This document shows positions 8,908 through 18,635 of a DNA stretch of 64,000 nt, one piece after another. This DNA comes from Yoonia vestfoldensis SKA53 (GTDB taxonomy: Bacteria; Pseudomonadota; Alphaproteobacteria; Rhodobacterales; Rhodobacteraceae). The stretch's first letter is position 1, and each line of letters opens with the position of its first letter. The stretch spans positions 151,515 through 215,514 of the forward strand of contig NZ_CH672414.1 in the NCBI RefSeq assembly GCF_000152785.1, in the 5' to 3' direction. The notes beneath the pieces are model-generated. The model worked only from the letters and a program-made list of their open reading frames with translations, was not told the DNA's origin and made no database searches. The translations under genes were made by a program, and so were the position numbers.

Positions 8908-9744
8908 TCATGCGGCGCTCTTTTGTAGACCAAGGATGTTGCGGGCATGCTGCCAAGTGGCGACAGGACGGTCGTACTTTGCGCATAGTTCAACCGCACG
9001 TCTGACAAGTGCGGCATTCGACGGGGCAAGGGTGTCGCGATCAAGACGCACGTTGTCCTCGAGTCCGGTGCGTGTATGCCCGCCCTTTGAGATGGCCCAT
9101 TCATTCACCGTCAATTGCGCAGGCCCGATGCCGGCGGCACACCATTGCGCGTCAGGCGCAAGCCGCTTGAGCGTTTCTATGTAAAAGTCAAAGATCGGCT
9201 CATCAGCGGGCATGGCGTTTTTGACACCCATCACGAATTGCACATAAAGCGGGCCTTTGAGGCGCCCGTCTGCCGCCATCCGCGTCGCCTGCACGATATG
9301 GCTCAGGTCAAAGGCTTCGATTTCGGGTTTGACGTTATGGGTCATCATTTCCGCGGCAAGCCAATCAACAAGATCGGGGCTGTTTTCATAGATCCGCGTC
9401 GGGAAATTGTTTGATCCAACAGACAAAGAGGCCATGTCGGGGGCCAACGACAACATACCCCCGCGTTCTTTGCCAGCACCTGACCGCCCGCCGGTGGAAA
9501 GCTGGACAATCATGCCGGGGCAGTGCTTTTCAATGCCCTCTTTCAATCGCGCCAAGCGTGCCGGGTCGGATGTGGGCTTGCCTGCGTCATCACGCACATG
9601 GCAATGCGCGATGCTTGCGCCTGCCTCGAATGCTTCCTGGGTGCTTTCGATCTGTTCGGTAATCGTGATCGGAACAGCAGGGTTGTTGGCTTTCGTTGGC
9701 AATGATCCGGTGATCGCAACGCAGATGATACAAGGGGTTGTCAT
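8908..9744 (-). CDS. BKACE-family beta-keto acid cleavage enzyme inside the pca operon
   Basis: 278-residue DUF849/BKACE protein. The family condenses a beta-keto acid with acetyl-CoA to give acetoacetate plus a shorter acyl-CoA. Metal and catalytic motifs are visible: HCHVRD (His-x-His), PEIEAFD (Glu) and RTGLEDN (Arg, Glu, Asp). It lies between pcaG (6 nt away) and pcaD (25 nt), so it is an integral gene of the operon. No pcaI, pcaJ or pcaF is present in the window. The operon product is 3-oxoadipate, so a reaction 3-oxoadipate + acetyl-CoA to succinyl-CoA + acetoacetate would finish the pathway in one step. The family assignment is firm; the substrate is inferred from position. Confidence 0.88.
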   Translation of the reverse strand: MTTPCIICVAITGSLPTKANNPAVPITITEQIESTQEAFEAGASIAHCHVRDDAGKPTSDPARLARLKEGIEKHCPGMIVQLSTGGRSGAGKERGGMLSLAPDMASLSVGSNNFPTRIYENSPDLVDWLAAEMMTHNVKPEIEAFDLSHIVQATRMAADGRLKGPLYVQFVMGVKNAMPADEPIFDFYIETLKRLAPDAQWCAAGIGPAQLTVNEWAISKGGHTRTGLEDNVRLDRDTLAPSNAALVRRAVELCAKYDRPVATWQHARNILGLQKSAA

Positions 9745-9750
9745 GGTAGG

Positions 9751-10350
9751 TTACACATCCAGAAAGACAGTTTCATTTTCGCCTTGCAGGCAGATGTCGA
9801 ACCGATAGGTTTCGCCATCGCCCTTTGCAATCAGCGTATCGCGCCGATGCGCCTGTTCGATCAGGGTCAGGACAGGGTCTTTGTCGTTGGCGGCGGCCGC
9901 GTCATCGAAATACATCCGCGTGTTTAAACCGACATTGATGCCACGCGCGACCAGCCACAGGTTCAGGTGGGGGGCGGTTTTGCGCCCGTCACGCCCAACG
10001 ACTTCACCAGGCTTGATGGTTTCAAGGGTAAATTCACCGCTTTCAAAATCAGGGATCACACGCCCCCAGCCGCGAAATCCGTCTTCGACATCGCCTTGCC
10101 CGGGATAAATGCCGGCAGCATTTGCCTGCCAGATCTCGATCAGGACATCCTTGACCGGCGCTCCGGTCCCGTCGGTGACGATGCCGGTCACCTTGATCCG
10201 CTGGCCTTTGGCATTTGGTCCGGCAATGTCGTGTCCGAGTTCATGAGCGTATATATCAAAACCTGCATCACCTGGCGCGAGACCGATATGCACATAAGGT
10301 CCCGCAGTCTGCGAGGCTGTCTCTTTGCGGTAGTCGAGTGATTGCGTCAT
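9751..10350 (-). CDS. pcaG: Protocatechuate 3,4-dioxygenase alpha subunit
   Basis: 199-residue intradiol dioxygenase alpha chain, partner of PcaH in cleaving protocatechuate. Family landmarks: TAGPYVHIG at the N-terminus, VLIEIWQANAAG and GWGRVIPD in the core, and PHLNLWLVARG. It lacks the full set of iron ligands, as expected for alpha chains. An in-frame TTG at 10356 is possible, but the ATG at 10350 has GAGGGG 8 nt upstream and sits 2 nt after the pcaH stop, so it is preferred. Confidence 0.93.
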   Translation of the reverse strand: MTQSLDYRKETASQTAGPYVHIGLAPGDAGFDIYAHELGHDIAGPNAKGQRIKVTGIVTDGTGAPVKDVLIEIWQANAAGIYPGQGDVEDGFRGWGRVIPDFESGEFTLETIKPGEVVGRDGRKTAPHLNLWLVARGINVGLNTRMYFDDAAAANDKDPVLTLIEQAHRRDTLIAKGDGETYRFDICLQGENETVFLDV

Positions 10351-10352
10351 CG

Positions 10353-11452
<1,100 letters not shown>

Positions 11453-11474
11453 TGTGATCCTCCTTAAGCAGTGA

Positions 11475-11491
11475 ACGCCAATGATTGGCGT
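11475..11491 (-). promoter_or_regulatory. Small hairpin between pobA and pcaC
   Basis: Perfect 7-bp inverted repeat ACGCCAA/TTGGCGT with a 3-nt loop in the 42-nt spacer between pobA and pcaC. No T-run follows, so it more likely affects RNA processing or coupling than termination. Confidence 0.45.
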
Positions 11492-11494
11492 AAA

Positions 11495-12664
11495 TCAATA
11501 TGGTAACCCGACATAGTTTTCGGCCATCGCCTTTTGCGCCGCTTTGTTGGAACGCAAAAACTCCAGATCGGCGACCTGCATTTTCAGGTCAAATTCGGAT
11601 TGGTCAGGATAGCGGTGCATCATGGATGAAAACCACCAGCTGAACCGTTCGGCTTTCCACACCCGTGCAAGCGCCTTTTCAGAATAGCGGTCGATCCCTT
11701 CGGTGCTGCCGCGCGCATAGTAATCCGTTAGCCCATGATAAAGGTAATGGACATCCGATGCTGCGGTATTCAGCCCCTTCGCTCCTGTCGGCGGCACGAT
11801 ATGTGCCGCGTCACCGCATAAGAACAGGCGCCCCCAGCGCATTGGTTCTGTCACAAAAGACCGTAAAGGCGCGATAGACTTTTCAATGGAAGGACCCGTC
11901 ACCAGACGCGCGGCTTGGTCGGCTGGAATGCGGCGTTTGAGCTCTTGCCAGAACGCCTCATCAGTCCAATCTTCGGGTTTGTCGCTCAGGGAGCACTGGA
12001 TATAATAGCGGCTCAGGTTCTCATTGCGCATCGAACACAGCGCAAAGCCGCGCGGCGAATTGGCATAGATCAATTCATGGTTCACCGGCGGCGTTTCGGA
12101 CAGGATGCCAAGCCAGCCGAAAGGATAGACCTTTTCGTACTCGCGGCGCACATCAAGCGGAATTGTCTGGCGGCTGACCCCATGAAAGCCGTCACATCCG
12201 GCGATGAAATCACAGTCCAGCCGTCGGTCCTCACCGTCGACACGGTAGGTGACATAGGGCGCATCACTATCGGCGCCGTGGATCACGACGTCATCGACAT
12301 TGAATTCAATCAGCCCGCCTGCCTTTTCACGCGCAGCGTATAGATCGCGGGTGACTTCGGTCTGGCCATACACGATCACCGGGGTGCCGGTATGCTCGGT
12401 AAAATCGATCCGGAACATCTCATCACCGTAAGAAAGCAGCGTGCCGTCATGCTCATAGCCTTCTGCATGCAGGCGGTCCGCGCATCCGGCCTCTTCCATG
12501 AGCTTGACAAGGCCCTGTTCCAGAACACCCGCGCGGATACGGCTCAGGACATAGTCCTTTGTCTTGCGTTCCAACACGACGCTTTCGATGTTGTGCCTGT
12601 GCAGCAGCTGCGCCAACAAAAGCCCCGAAGGCCCGCCACCGATAATTGCGACTTGCGTTTTCAT
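11495..12664 (-). CDS. pobA: 4-hydroxybenzoate 3-monooxygenase
   Basis: 389-residue flavoprotein hydroxylase converting 4-hydroxybenzoate to protocatechuate with NADPH and O2. FAD motifs: GGGPSGLLLAQ at residues 9-19, the DG motif GCDGFHG, and the GD motif GDAAHIVPPTGAKGLN. Length equals the classical PobA. GAGGAG lies 9 nt before the ATG. It is the first gene of the minus-strand pca operon and divergent from pcaQ, linking 4-hydroxybenzoate from the hydroxycinnamate genes downstream in the window to the dioxygenase. Confidence 0.96.
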   Translation of the reverse strand: MKTQVAIIGGGPSGLLLAQLLHRHNIESVVLERKTKDYVLSRIRAGVLEQGLVKLMEEAGCADRLHAEGYEHDGTLLSYGDEMFRIDFTEHTGTPVIVYGQTEVTRDLYAAREKAGGLIEFNVDDVVIHGADSDAPYVTYRVDGEDRRLDCDFIAGCDGFHGVSRQTIPLDVRREYEKVYPFGWLGILSETPPVNHELIYANSPRGFALCSMRNENLSRYYIQCSLSDKPEDWTDEAFWQELKRRIPADQAARLVTGPSIEKSIAPLRSFVTEPMRWGRLFLCGDAAHIVPPTGAKGLNTAASDVHYLYHGLTDYYARGSTEGIDRYSEKALARVWKAERFSWWFSSMMHRYPDQSEFDLKMQVADLEFLRSNKAAQKAMAENYVGLPY

Positions 12665-12714
12665 GCAGATCTACTCCTCTTGCTGAACAGGAATGGCATA
12701 TTGAAATGGTGATG

Positions 12715-12746
12715 AAAATAAACTAATTGACCGATTTAGTTGCTAT
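12715..12746. promoter_or_regulatory. Candidate PcaQ operator in the pobA/pcaQ divergent spacer
   Basis: The 95-bp spacer holds AACTAA (12721-12726) and TTAGTT (12736-12741), an inverted repeat with a 9-nt centre, flanked by ATA and TAT. The arrangement fits a LysR-type site and lies between the divergent starts. It is an inference from symmetry and position; it does not match the rhizobial PcaQ box letter for letter. Confidence 0.5.
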
Positions 12747-12759
12747 TTTGGGAAAGTAA

Positions 12760-13671
12760 ATGGATCGCAGGATCAAGTTTCGACATCTCAATGCGTTCAG
12801 CACCATTGCCCGCGCGGGCAGCCTCAAACGCGCAGCCGAACAGATGAACCTGACGCAACCGGCGATTTCGAAAGCTCTCAAGGAGTTGGAAGAGATTATC
12901 GGCGTCGTGCTGCTTGCGCGGAGCAGGGCGGGGGTTCAGCTGACCGCCGAAGGTGAAATTTTCCTGCAATTTGCTGAACAAAGCATCTCTGCCTTGCGTC
13001 ACGGGTTGCGCAATGTGCGTGCCACCGGCCTGTCTGCTGGCAAGTTGCGCGTTGGGGCGCTGCCAAGTGTTGTGTCGCATCTTTTGCCACAAGCCGTATC
13101 TGATTTTGGGGAAACAAACCCTGATACCTTGCTAGAGCTTCACGAAGGCCCGCATCAGGATTTGGTGACACGATTGCGCAATGGCGGGCTTGATCTGGTG
13201 GTTGGTCGTCTGGGGCGGCCCGAAACAATGACGGGATTGGAGTTTCTGCAACTTTATACCGAACAGGTGGTTGTCGTGGCACACCCCGACAGTCCGGCGG
13301 TATCGGTCCGCCAGTGGCAGGATCTGGACCGGTTCCGGGTGCTTTATCCGCCCCAAGATTCCGCGATCCGGTCGCTGATCGCGCGGTTGCTTATCTCGCA
13401 AGGTGTGCCGCTTTTCACAAATCGGATCGAGTCCGCATCCTCCGCCTTTGGGCGTGCTGTGACACTGGCTGATCCACAAACGGTCTGGGTCATCAGCTAT
13501 GGGGTGGTGGCCGGTGAGCTGGCCGAAGGTCGCTTGGTCGCGCTTGATCTGGACACATCTGCCACCACGGGCGCTGTCGGCATCATGTCACGGTCACAAG
13601 AGGTCCGCTCGGTCGAGGCGCGTGCCTTCATCAGCGCTCTTTTGCGTGCAGCACCCGATGCGATGGCCTGA
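12760..13671 (+). CDS. pcaQ: LysR-family regulator of the pca operon (PcaQ type)
   Basis: 303-residue LysR-type regulator. The N-terminal winged helix is at about residues 5-65 (FRHLNAFSTIARAGSLKRAAEQMNLTQPAISKAL gives the helix-turn-helix, residues 8-41 in outline). The C-terminal co-inducer domain includes GKLRVGALPSV and LDLVVGRLG, as in PcaQ/GbpR proteins. Divergently transcribed from pobA, the usual place for PcaQ, which activates pca genes in response to 3-carboxymuconate or 4-carboxymuconolactone in relatives. GGGAAAG precedes the ATG. Its stop is 2 nt from the convergent monooxygenase gene. Confidence 0.88.
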   Translation: MDRRIKFRHLNAFSTIARAGSLKRAAEQMNLTQPAISKALKELEEIIGVVLLARSRAGVQLTAEGEIFLQFAEQSISALRHGLRNVRATGLSAGKLRVGALPSVVSHLLPQAVSDFGETNPDTLLELHEGPHQDLVTRLRNGGLDLVVGRLGRPETMTGLEFLQLYTEQVVVVAHPDSPAVSVRQWQDLDRFRVLYPPQDSAIRSLIARLLISQGVPLFTNRIESASSAFGRAVTLADPQTVWVISYGVVAGELAEGRLVALDLDTSATTGAVGIMSRSQEVRSVEARAFISALLRAAPDAMA

Positions 13672-13673
13672 CG

Positions 13674-14951
13674 CTAGCTGACACGCGCTCCAACAGGCAG
13701 CGTTGCCGGCGCGGCATTCAGCCGCTCAATCGCAAAACCCGCCGCCGCTTTATAGGTCGCCATAAACTCTGAGCGCTCTTGCGCAGGGATCACATCTTCG
13801 ATGTCCTCAAACACACTGCCACAGCGTTCATCCAAAAGATTGAGCAACCCGAAAGGCCCGGCCCCGCGATTGCGCAAAACAAGCGCCGAGATCGGCGCGC
13901 AAAGCTGCGCATCATATGCCGACAGGGCCGCGGGCGTCACGCCGAGTTCCAGGATTTTTGCCCCAATCACGCGGGCATCGACGATGGCTTGGCTCGCGCC
14001 GTTCGAGCCTGTGGGATACATCGCATGGGCCGCATCTCCCATCAAAGCGACAGGTCCGTCGACCCATGTCGGGATCGGGTCGCGGTCAATCATCGGGTTT
14101 TCATAGGCGCAATCGGTCTGCGCCAGCATCTCTGGCACATTCAACCAATCATAGCGGAACTGGTCGAAATGATGCGCGAAATCGGCAACTTCGACAGGCC
14201 TGAACCAGCCTTGTTCCTGCCAGCCGCCTGCATTGTCGCGGGTCACTTCGGCAATCCAGTTGATTTGCGCATAGCCTTCGCTATCGGGGGCCGAGATCGG
14301 ATAGATCACCATGCGGTGTTCATGGGTGCCTAGCCCGACAAAGGATGATCCGGTGCGCATTGGCTTGGCGCGCACCGTGCCACGCCACATGACAGCGCCA
14401 CCCCAATGAATCGGTGGCTGGTCTGGGTGCATCTGGGCGCGGATGGCAGAATGGATACCATCGGCCCCGATCAGGAGTTGCGCGGTTTGGTCTTCTGTGC
14501 GGCCATCGGACCCTGTCACCACGGCTGTGACACCAGTGTCGGACTGCCTCCAGCCTGTCACACGCGATCCCAAAAGCACCGCATCTGCGCCAAGTCTTTC
14601 GATGACTTTGCGGTAAAGCAGCATATGAAACGCCCCACGGTGGGCGGCGTATTGCGGCCATTCATAGCCTGCCTCCAGCCCGCGCGGTTCGGCATAGACC
14701 TCTTTGCCGTTCAGCCCCACCAAAGCCCATTCGCGGGCGGGGACCCCGACGCTGTTCATGTCCTGCTCGGTGAAACCAAGATCAAATAGCTCGCGCACCG
14801 CGTTGGGCTGGATGTTGATGCCAACCCCCAAAGGCTTCATCACAGGCGATGTTTCGATCACGCGACAGCTGACCCCGATCTGGTGCAATGTCAGCGCCAA
14901 GCTCAGCCCGCCAATACCGCCGCCGGCGATCAAAACATCTGGGTGTGTCAT
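13674..14951 (-). CDS. FAD-dependent aromatic monooxygenase (PhzS/salicylate hydroxylase-like)
   Basis: 425-residue class A flavin monooxygenase. Motifs: GGGIGGLSLA at residues 10-19, a DG motif GADGIHSAIR, and a GD motif GDAAHAMYPTGSNGASQA. These distinguish it from PobA (ordering and spacing are those of the salicylate hydroxylase/PhzS group). It is the last gene of a set with an acyl-CoA dehydrogenase, P450 and amidohydrolase, 23 nt after the dehydrogenase. Probably hydroxylates or oxidatively decarboxylates a substituted hydroxybenzoate; the substrate is not readable from the sequence. It may not belong to the pca operon, being on the other side of pcaQ. Confidence 0.8.
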   Translation of the reverse strand: MTHPDVLIAGGGIGGLSLALTLHQIGVSCRVIETSPVMKPLGVGINIQPNAVRELFDLGFTEQDMNSVGVPAREWALVGLNGKEVYAEPRGLEAGYEWPQYAAHRGAFHMLLYRKVIERLGADAVLLGSRVTGWRQSDTGVTAVVTGSDGRTEDQTAQLLIGADGIHSAIRAQMHPDQPPIHWGGAVMWRGTVRAKPMRTGSSFVGLGTHEHRMVIYPISAPDSEGYAQINWIAEVTRDNAGGWQEQGWFRPVEVADFAHHFDQFRYDWLNVPEMLAQTDCAYENPMIDRDPIPTWVDGPVALMGDAAHAMYPTGSNGASQAIVDARVIGAKILELGVTPAALSAYDAQLCAPISALVLRNRGAGPFGLLNLLDERCGSVFEDIEDVIPAQERSEFMATYKAAAGFAIERLNAAPATLPVGARVS

Positions 14952-14974
14952 AAATGAAGTGCCTTTTGCCTAGA

Positions 14975-16495
14975 TCATCGCCTGTGCAAGCGCCTGAGCT
15001 CGCTGGGTGAATTATGGTTCTCAGCGACGGCGTCAATGCGCGCCCAAGCGGCGGCAAAAAACAAATTCGCTGTTTGCTGCGCGAAAGCGTGGGCTTGCGG
15101 TAACGGATCGGATGTCTGTGACATCGCGCTGCGCAAGATTTGCCAGTCGGCCAGACGCTGCAGCACAGGCGCGGACCCATGAGCCAGGTCGGTAACGAGA
15201 TCTGCAAATTCATCCGCTCCGCCGCCTGCGCGCAGCCCACGGGTGGCAATGCTGCGTTCATGGATGCCGTTCGCCCCTTCGTAGATTGCACAGATCCGCG
15301 CATCCCGCCAAATCTGTTCCAGGCCATATTCGTTCAAATAGCCATAACCGCCGAGGATCTGGATGCCGAGGTCGGCCGCGCGTATCCCTGCCTCCGAGCA
15401 AAAGACTTTGCACAGCGGGGTCAGGAAATCACAAAGCGCGGGGCTATCTGCAGTTTCGACCGCCACAAGGGCGATGTGGCACATCGCGCGCGCGCCCAAA
15501 GCAAGGTGGCGTTGGTCGTCCAACATGCGCTGAACGTCTGCGTGCTGGTTGAGCAGGGCAGGTGATCCATGCGGCTGGCGGCCTTGTATGCGCTGCGCCG
15601 CATAGGCAGCCGCGATATCCGCGGCGCGGCTGGCGTGGGCCACCCCTTGCAGGGCGACGTCGATGCGAGCGTGGTTCATCAAGGTAAACATCGCTTGCAA
15701 CCCTTGCCCCTCGGTGCCGATCAATTCCGCCTTGGCCCCGTCAAACCGAAGCTGGCAGGTGGGCGATGCGTGCAGGCCCATCTTTTCCTCGATCCGCGTC
15801 ACGCTGACGTCGGGCTGGGCGGGGCACATGTACAAGGACAGCCCGTTCATGCCAGCGTTTGCCGCACTGCTTCGGGCCAGCACCAGATGCAGGATTTCGG
15901 CTGACATGTCCTGATCGCCGCCAGAGATAAAGATTTTCTCGCCTGTGATCCGCCACCCGTCACCGGTGTTTTCAGCCCGGCACCGGATCGCCGAGAGATC
16001 CGATCCCGCCTGCGCTTCGGTCAGGCACATGGTCGAAAGGGCCGCGCCAGAGGCAAGTTTCGGAATCCACGCGTTCTGCTGGGCTGCCGTGCCGTATTTC
16101 ATAAGCGTTGCAATCGCACCGGGCACCAGATTGCAGACCATTTGCATCGCGTGATTTGCGCCGGAAAATAATTCGGACACCCCTGCCGCGATCAAAGGCG
16201 AGGCCCCCATGCCGCCAAACGCGGCTGGGGCTGTCAGCCCTTGCCAGCCGTCTTGTGCCAGTTGGGCATAGGCCGCGACAAAGCCGTCGGGCATCCGGAC
16301 GCGCCCGTCGACAAGTTGCGCATGCTGGCGGTCACCCACCGCGTTGAGCGGCGCAATGACCCTTTCGGCAAAACCGGCAAAGTGGCCCAAGATGTCACCC
16401 GCCAATTCTGGGTCCCATGCGGCAAGCGCGCCGGCCCCCGCCACATGATGCAGCGAGAAAAGGATATCTTCGGTCGGGGCAACAAAGGCGGTCAC
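14975..16495 (-). CDS. Acyl-CoA dehydrogenase
   Basis: 506-residue flavoprotein of the acyl-CoA dehydrogenase superfamily. Landmarks: MCLTEAQAGSDLSAIR (FAD-binding loop), ITGEKIFISGGDQD, and the C-terminal GGYGYLNEYGLEQIWRDAR then CAIYEGANGIHERS, which places the likely catalytic Glu in YEGANGI. Longer than the 380-residue medium/short-chain enzymes and similar to the DmdC/FadE-like group. GTG start at 16495, 8 nt after the P450 stop. Context suggests dehydrogenation of an arylpropionyl-CoA to a cinnamoyl-CoA, which would let saturated side chains enter the hydroxycinnamate route; this is inference. Confidence 0.85.
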   Translation of the reverse strand: MTAFVAPTEDILFSLHHVAGAGALAAWDPELAGDILGHFAGFAERVIAPLNAVGDRQHAQLVDGRVRMPDGFVAAYAQLAQDGWQGLTAPAAFGGMGASPLIAAGVSELFSGANHAMQMVCNLVPGAIATLMKYGTAAQQNAWIPKLASGAALSTMCLTEAQAGSDLSAIRCRAENTGDGWRITGEKIFISGGDQDMSAEILHLVLARSSAANAGMNGLSLYMCPAQPDVSVTRIEEKMGLHASPTCQLRFDGAKAELIGTEGQGLQAMFTLMNHARIDVALQGVAHASRAADIAAAYAAQRIQGRQPHGSPALLNQHADVQRMLDDQRHLALGARAMCHIALVAVETADSPALCDFLTPLCKVFCSEAGIRAADLGIQILGGYGYLNEYGLEQIWRDARICAIYEGANGIHERSIATRGLRAGGGADEFADLVTDLAHGSAPVLQRLADWQILRSAMSQTSDPLPQAHAFAQQTANLFFAAAWARIDAVAENHNSPSELRRLHRR

Positions 16496-16503
16496 GTCAG
16501 GGG

Positions 16504-17682
16504 CTACTTCAACAAGACTGGGATTTGAACAGCCCCACGAAAGCCAAATCCGCGCCAGATCACAGCGTCAGTATCGGGGATTTCCATATTCGGGAAACGG
16601 TCAAACAGGATTGGCAACATCACCTTGCCCACCGCGCGCCTTGCCACATGGGTGCCTTGGCAAAAGTGCGGCCCATTGCCGAAGGATTGATGCGGGTTCT
16701 TGTCGCGATAGACCTCAAACACCTCGCCGTTATCAAAGAAGTCTTCATCGCGGTTAGCGCTGGCCTGAATCGTCATGACCGTGTCGCCTTTTGGGATGAG
16801 ATAGCCGCGAATTTCGGTATCGACGGTCACAAGCCGCGACGAAGCAGAAATGGGCGCGACCCAGCGCACACCTTCTTCAAAGGCTTTGTCCCAATCCTCA
16901 CGGCGTTTTACTTCGGCCAGTTGATCGGGATTGGTCAAAAGCCCGTAGATGATCGTGTTGAGCGCATCGCGTGGTTCATTGATCCCGCCGCCGATGGCGA
17001 TTTTGATGTTGGCGTAGATTTGCGAAATGGGGATCGGATCTTCGGCATTGAGCATCACGGAAAACGCCGAGTTGTTCGGCGCAGCGCGGTGGCGATCCTG
17101 AATGCGGTCGAGCAGCGCATCAATGGCGTCATTGGCGCGGTCGCTGCGGGCAAAGGGTTCATCCCGCCAACCGAAGTTGCCTGCGCCTTCGATAAGAGCT
17201 TGGGACCATTCCAGCATATCTTCGTCACTGGCGTCTTCCATACCCAGCAAGATCGCAAGGCCGCGCGCGGCATAGGCGCCTGACAAGATCGCAAACAGGT
17301 CTACGATTTCGCCGCGCGGCAGGCGGCTGACATATTCGCGGGCGATCTGCTCGTATTTGGGCATCCAGTCTGTCTGGATCACTTTGGCGGTAAAGGCGGG
17401 CGCCATCGCCATCCTCTCGCGGCGATGCTCGTCGCCGTCCTTGCGCATGAGCGTATGGGCGCGGAACGCCCGCTTCATCGGCGTATTGGGATCGTCAGAG
17501 CTGAAAATCTCGGGATTGTCTTTGACGTATTTTGTGTCGACCGCCTTTGTCAGCAGGGTGCGGCCTGCGGATTTTACGCGCAACACCGGGGCTTGGGCGC
17601 GCAGGCGGCGATAGATCGGAAACGGGTCGCGGTCCAATTGGTCCAGCGTAATCTGCTCGTCCAGTGGTGCTAAGTTTGGCAT
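16504..17682 (-). CDS. Cytochrome P450
   Basis: 392-residue soluble bacterial P450. Heme-binding motif FGNGPHFCQG at residues 334-343 (Cys341); the Glu-x-x-Arg pair of helix K at residues 270-273. The I-helix reads GGGINEPRD at 231-239, so the usual acid-alcohol pair (Asp/Glu-Thr) is replaced by Asn-Glu, an unusual active site for O2 activation. Strong GGGAGGAG before the ATG. No ferredoxin or ferredoxin reductase is nearby, so redox partners come from elsewhere. With hydroxycinnamate genes around, an aryl O-demethylase or ring hydroxylase is plausible but unproven. Confidence 0.88.
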   Translation of the reverse strand: MPNLAPLDEQITLDQLDRDPFPIYRRLRAQAPVLRVKSAGRTLLTKAVDTKYVKDNPEIFSSDDPNTPMKRAFRAHTLMRKDGDEHRRERMAMAPAFTAKVIQTDWMPKYEQIAREYVSRLPRGEIVDLFAILSGAYAARGLAILLGMEDASDEDMLEWSQALIEGAGNFGWRDEPFARSDRANDAIDALLDRIQDRHRAAPNNSAFSVMLNAEDPIPISQIYANIKIAIGGGINEPRDALNTIIYGLLTNPDQLAEVKRREDWDKAFEEGVRWVAPISASSRLVTVDTEIRGYLIPKGDTVMTIQASANRDEDFFDNGEVFEVYRDKNPHQSFGNGPHFCQGTHVARRAVGKVMLPILFDRFPNMEIPDTDAVIWRGFGFRGAVQIPVLLK

Positions 17683-17709
17683 GTGTCATCTCCTCCCAAT
17701 CGACGCTGT

Positions 17710-18600
17710 CTAAGACGTGGCTTCACCCAAAATCCGCAATGCGTTTTCTTTGAGGATCAAGGGCCGGACTTCGTCTTTGAAAGCAGCAGCTTCAAAGTCG
17801 GCCAACCAGCGGTCCGGCGTGATGGCAGGCCAGTCAGAGCCGAACAGCATCTTCTTTTTCAGGATCGAATTGGCGTAGCGGATAAATGTTTCGGGGAAGT
17901 ATTTGGGCGACCAGCCAGACATATCATAATAAACATTCGGCTTGTGCTGGGCGACGGCCAGACCTTCCTCGGTCCATGGAAATGACGGGTGCGCCAGCAC
18001 GATTGGCATATCGGGGAAATCAACCGCGACGTCATCAAGGTACATGGGGTTAGAGTATTTCAGCCGCATCCCCATACCGCCGCGCATACCCGATCCAACA
18101 CCTGTTTGGCCGGTATGGAACAAGGTAATCGCGCCTTCCTCGGCGCATGCTTCCAAGACGGTATATGCCGTTTCGCGGTCATTGGGGTAAAAGCCCTGCA
18201 TCGTGGGATGAAACTTGAAACCGCGCACGCCAAAGTCGCGGACCAGACGGCGCACTTCGCGCGCGCCTGCCTTGCCTTTGTGCGGATCGACCGACGCGAA
18301 GGGGATCAGGATATCGTCATTCTCGGCGCAAATCCCTGCGACTTCTTCGTTGGAATAGCGCCGAAAGCCGGTTTCGCGTTCAGCATCAACAGGAAAGATG
18401 ACCGCCGCGATATTGCGCTCGCGGTAATAGTTGGCAGTGTCTTGCACGGTGGGAAGCATACCCTGCGCGCCGGCTGGATTTTTGAAATAGGCGGCCATGC
18501 CAGCCTGAAATTCATTGTACCCATCATCGCGATGATCACAGCAGGGTTCTTCTGCGTGGGTGTGGAAATCAATGGCCTTGACCTTGGTGAAATCGACCAT
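17710..18600 (-). CDS. Amidohydrolase-2 family hydrolase (candidate 4-hydroxyphenyl-beta-ketoacyl-CoA hydrolase)
   Basis: 296-residue metal-dependent hydrolase with a TIM-barrel fold: N-terminal His-x-His in AIDFHTHAEE, LFHTGQTG and VLAHPSFPW in the middle, and the C-terminal Asp in LFGSDWPA. The ATG at 18600 has GGAGG 5 nt upstream; a further in-frame ATG at 18630 lies in the promoter region. In Agrobacterium the CoA-dependent beta-oxidative hydroxycinnamate pathway uses an amidohydrolase-type enzyme to release the hydroxybenzoate from the beta-ketoacyl-CoA. This gene is divergent from an enoyl-CoA hydratase and near feruloyl-CoA synthase, which supports the same role. A decarboxylase of the same superfamily is the alternative. 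Confidence 0.75.
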   Translation of the reverse strand: MVDFTKVKAIDFHTHAEEPCCDHRDDGYNEFQAGMAAYFKNPAGAQGMLPTVQDTANYYRERNIAAVIFPVDAERETGFRRYSNEEVAGICAENDDILIPFASVDPHKGKAGAREVRRLVRDFGVRGFKFHPTMQGFYPNDRETAYTVLEACAEEGAITLFHTGQTGVGSGMRGGMGMRLKYSNPMYLDDVAVDFPDMPIVLAHPSFPWTEEGLAVAQHKPNVYYDMSGWSPKYFPETFIRYANSILKKKMLFGSDWPAITPDRWLADFEAAAFKDEVRPLILKENALRILGEATS

Positions 18601-18635
18601 GCGAACCTCCGTTTTGCACGCGCCTTGCAAAAAAA

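Noticed and set aside
8883..9104. Longer pcaD reading frame
   Set aside because: The extra residues lie within the BKACE gene in another frame and lack any family similarity.
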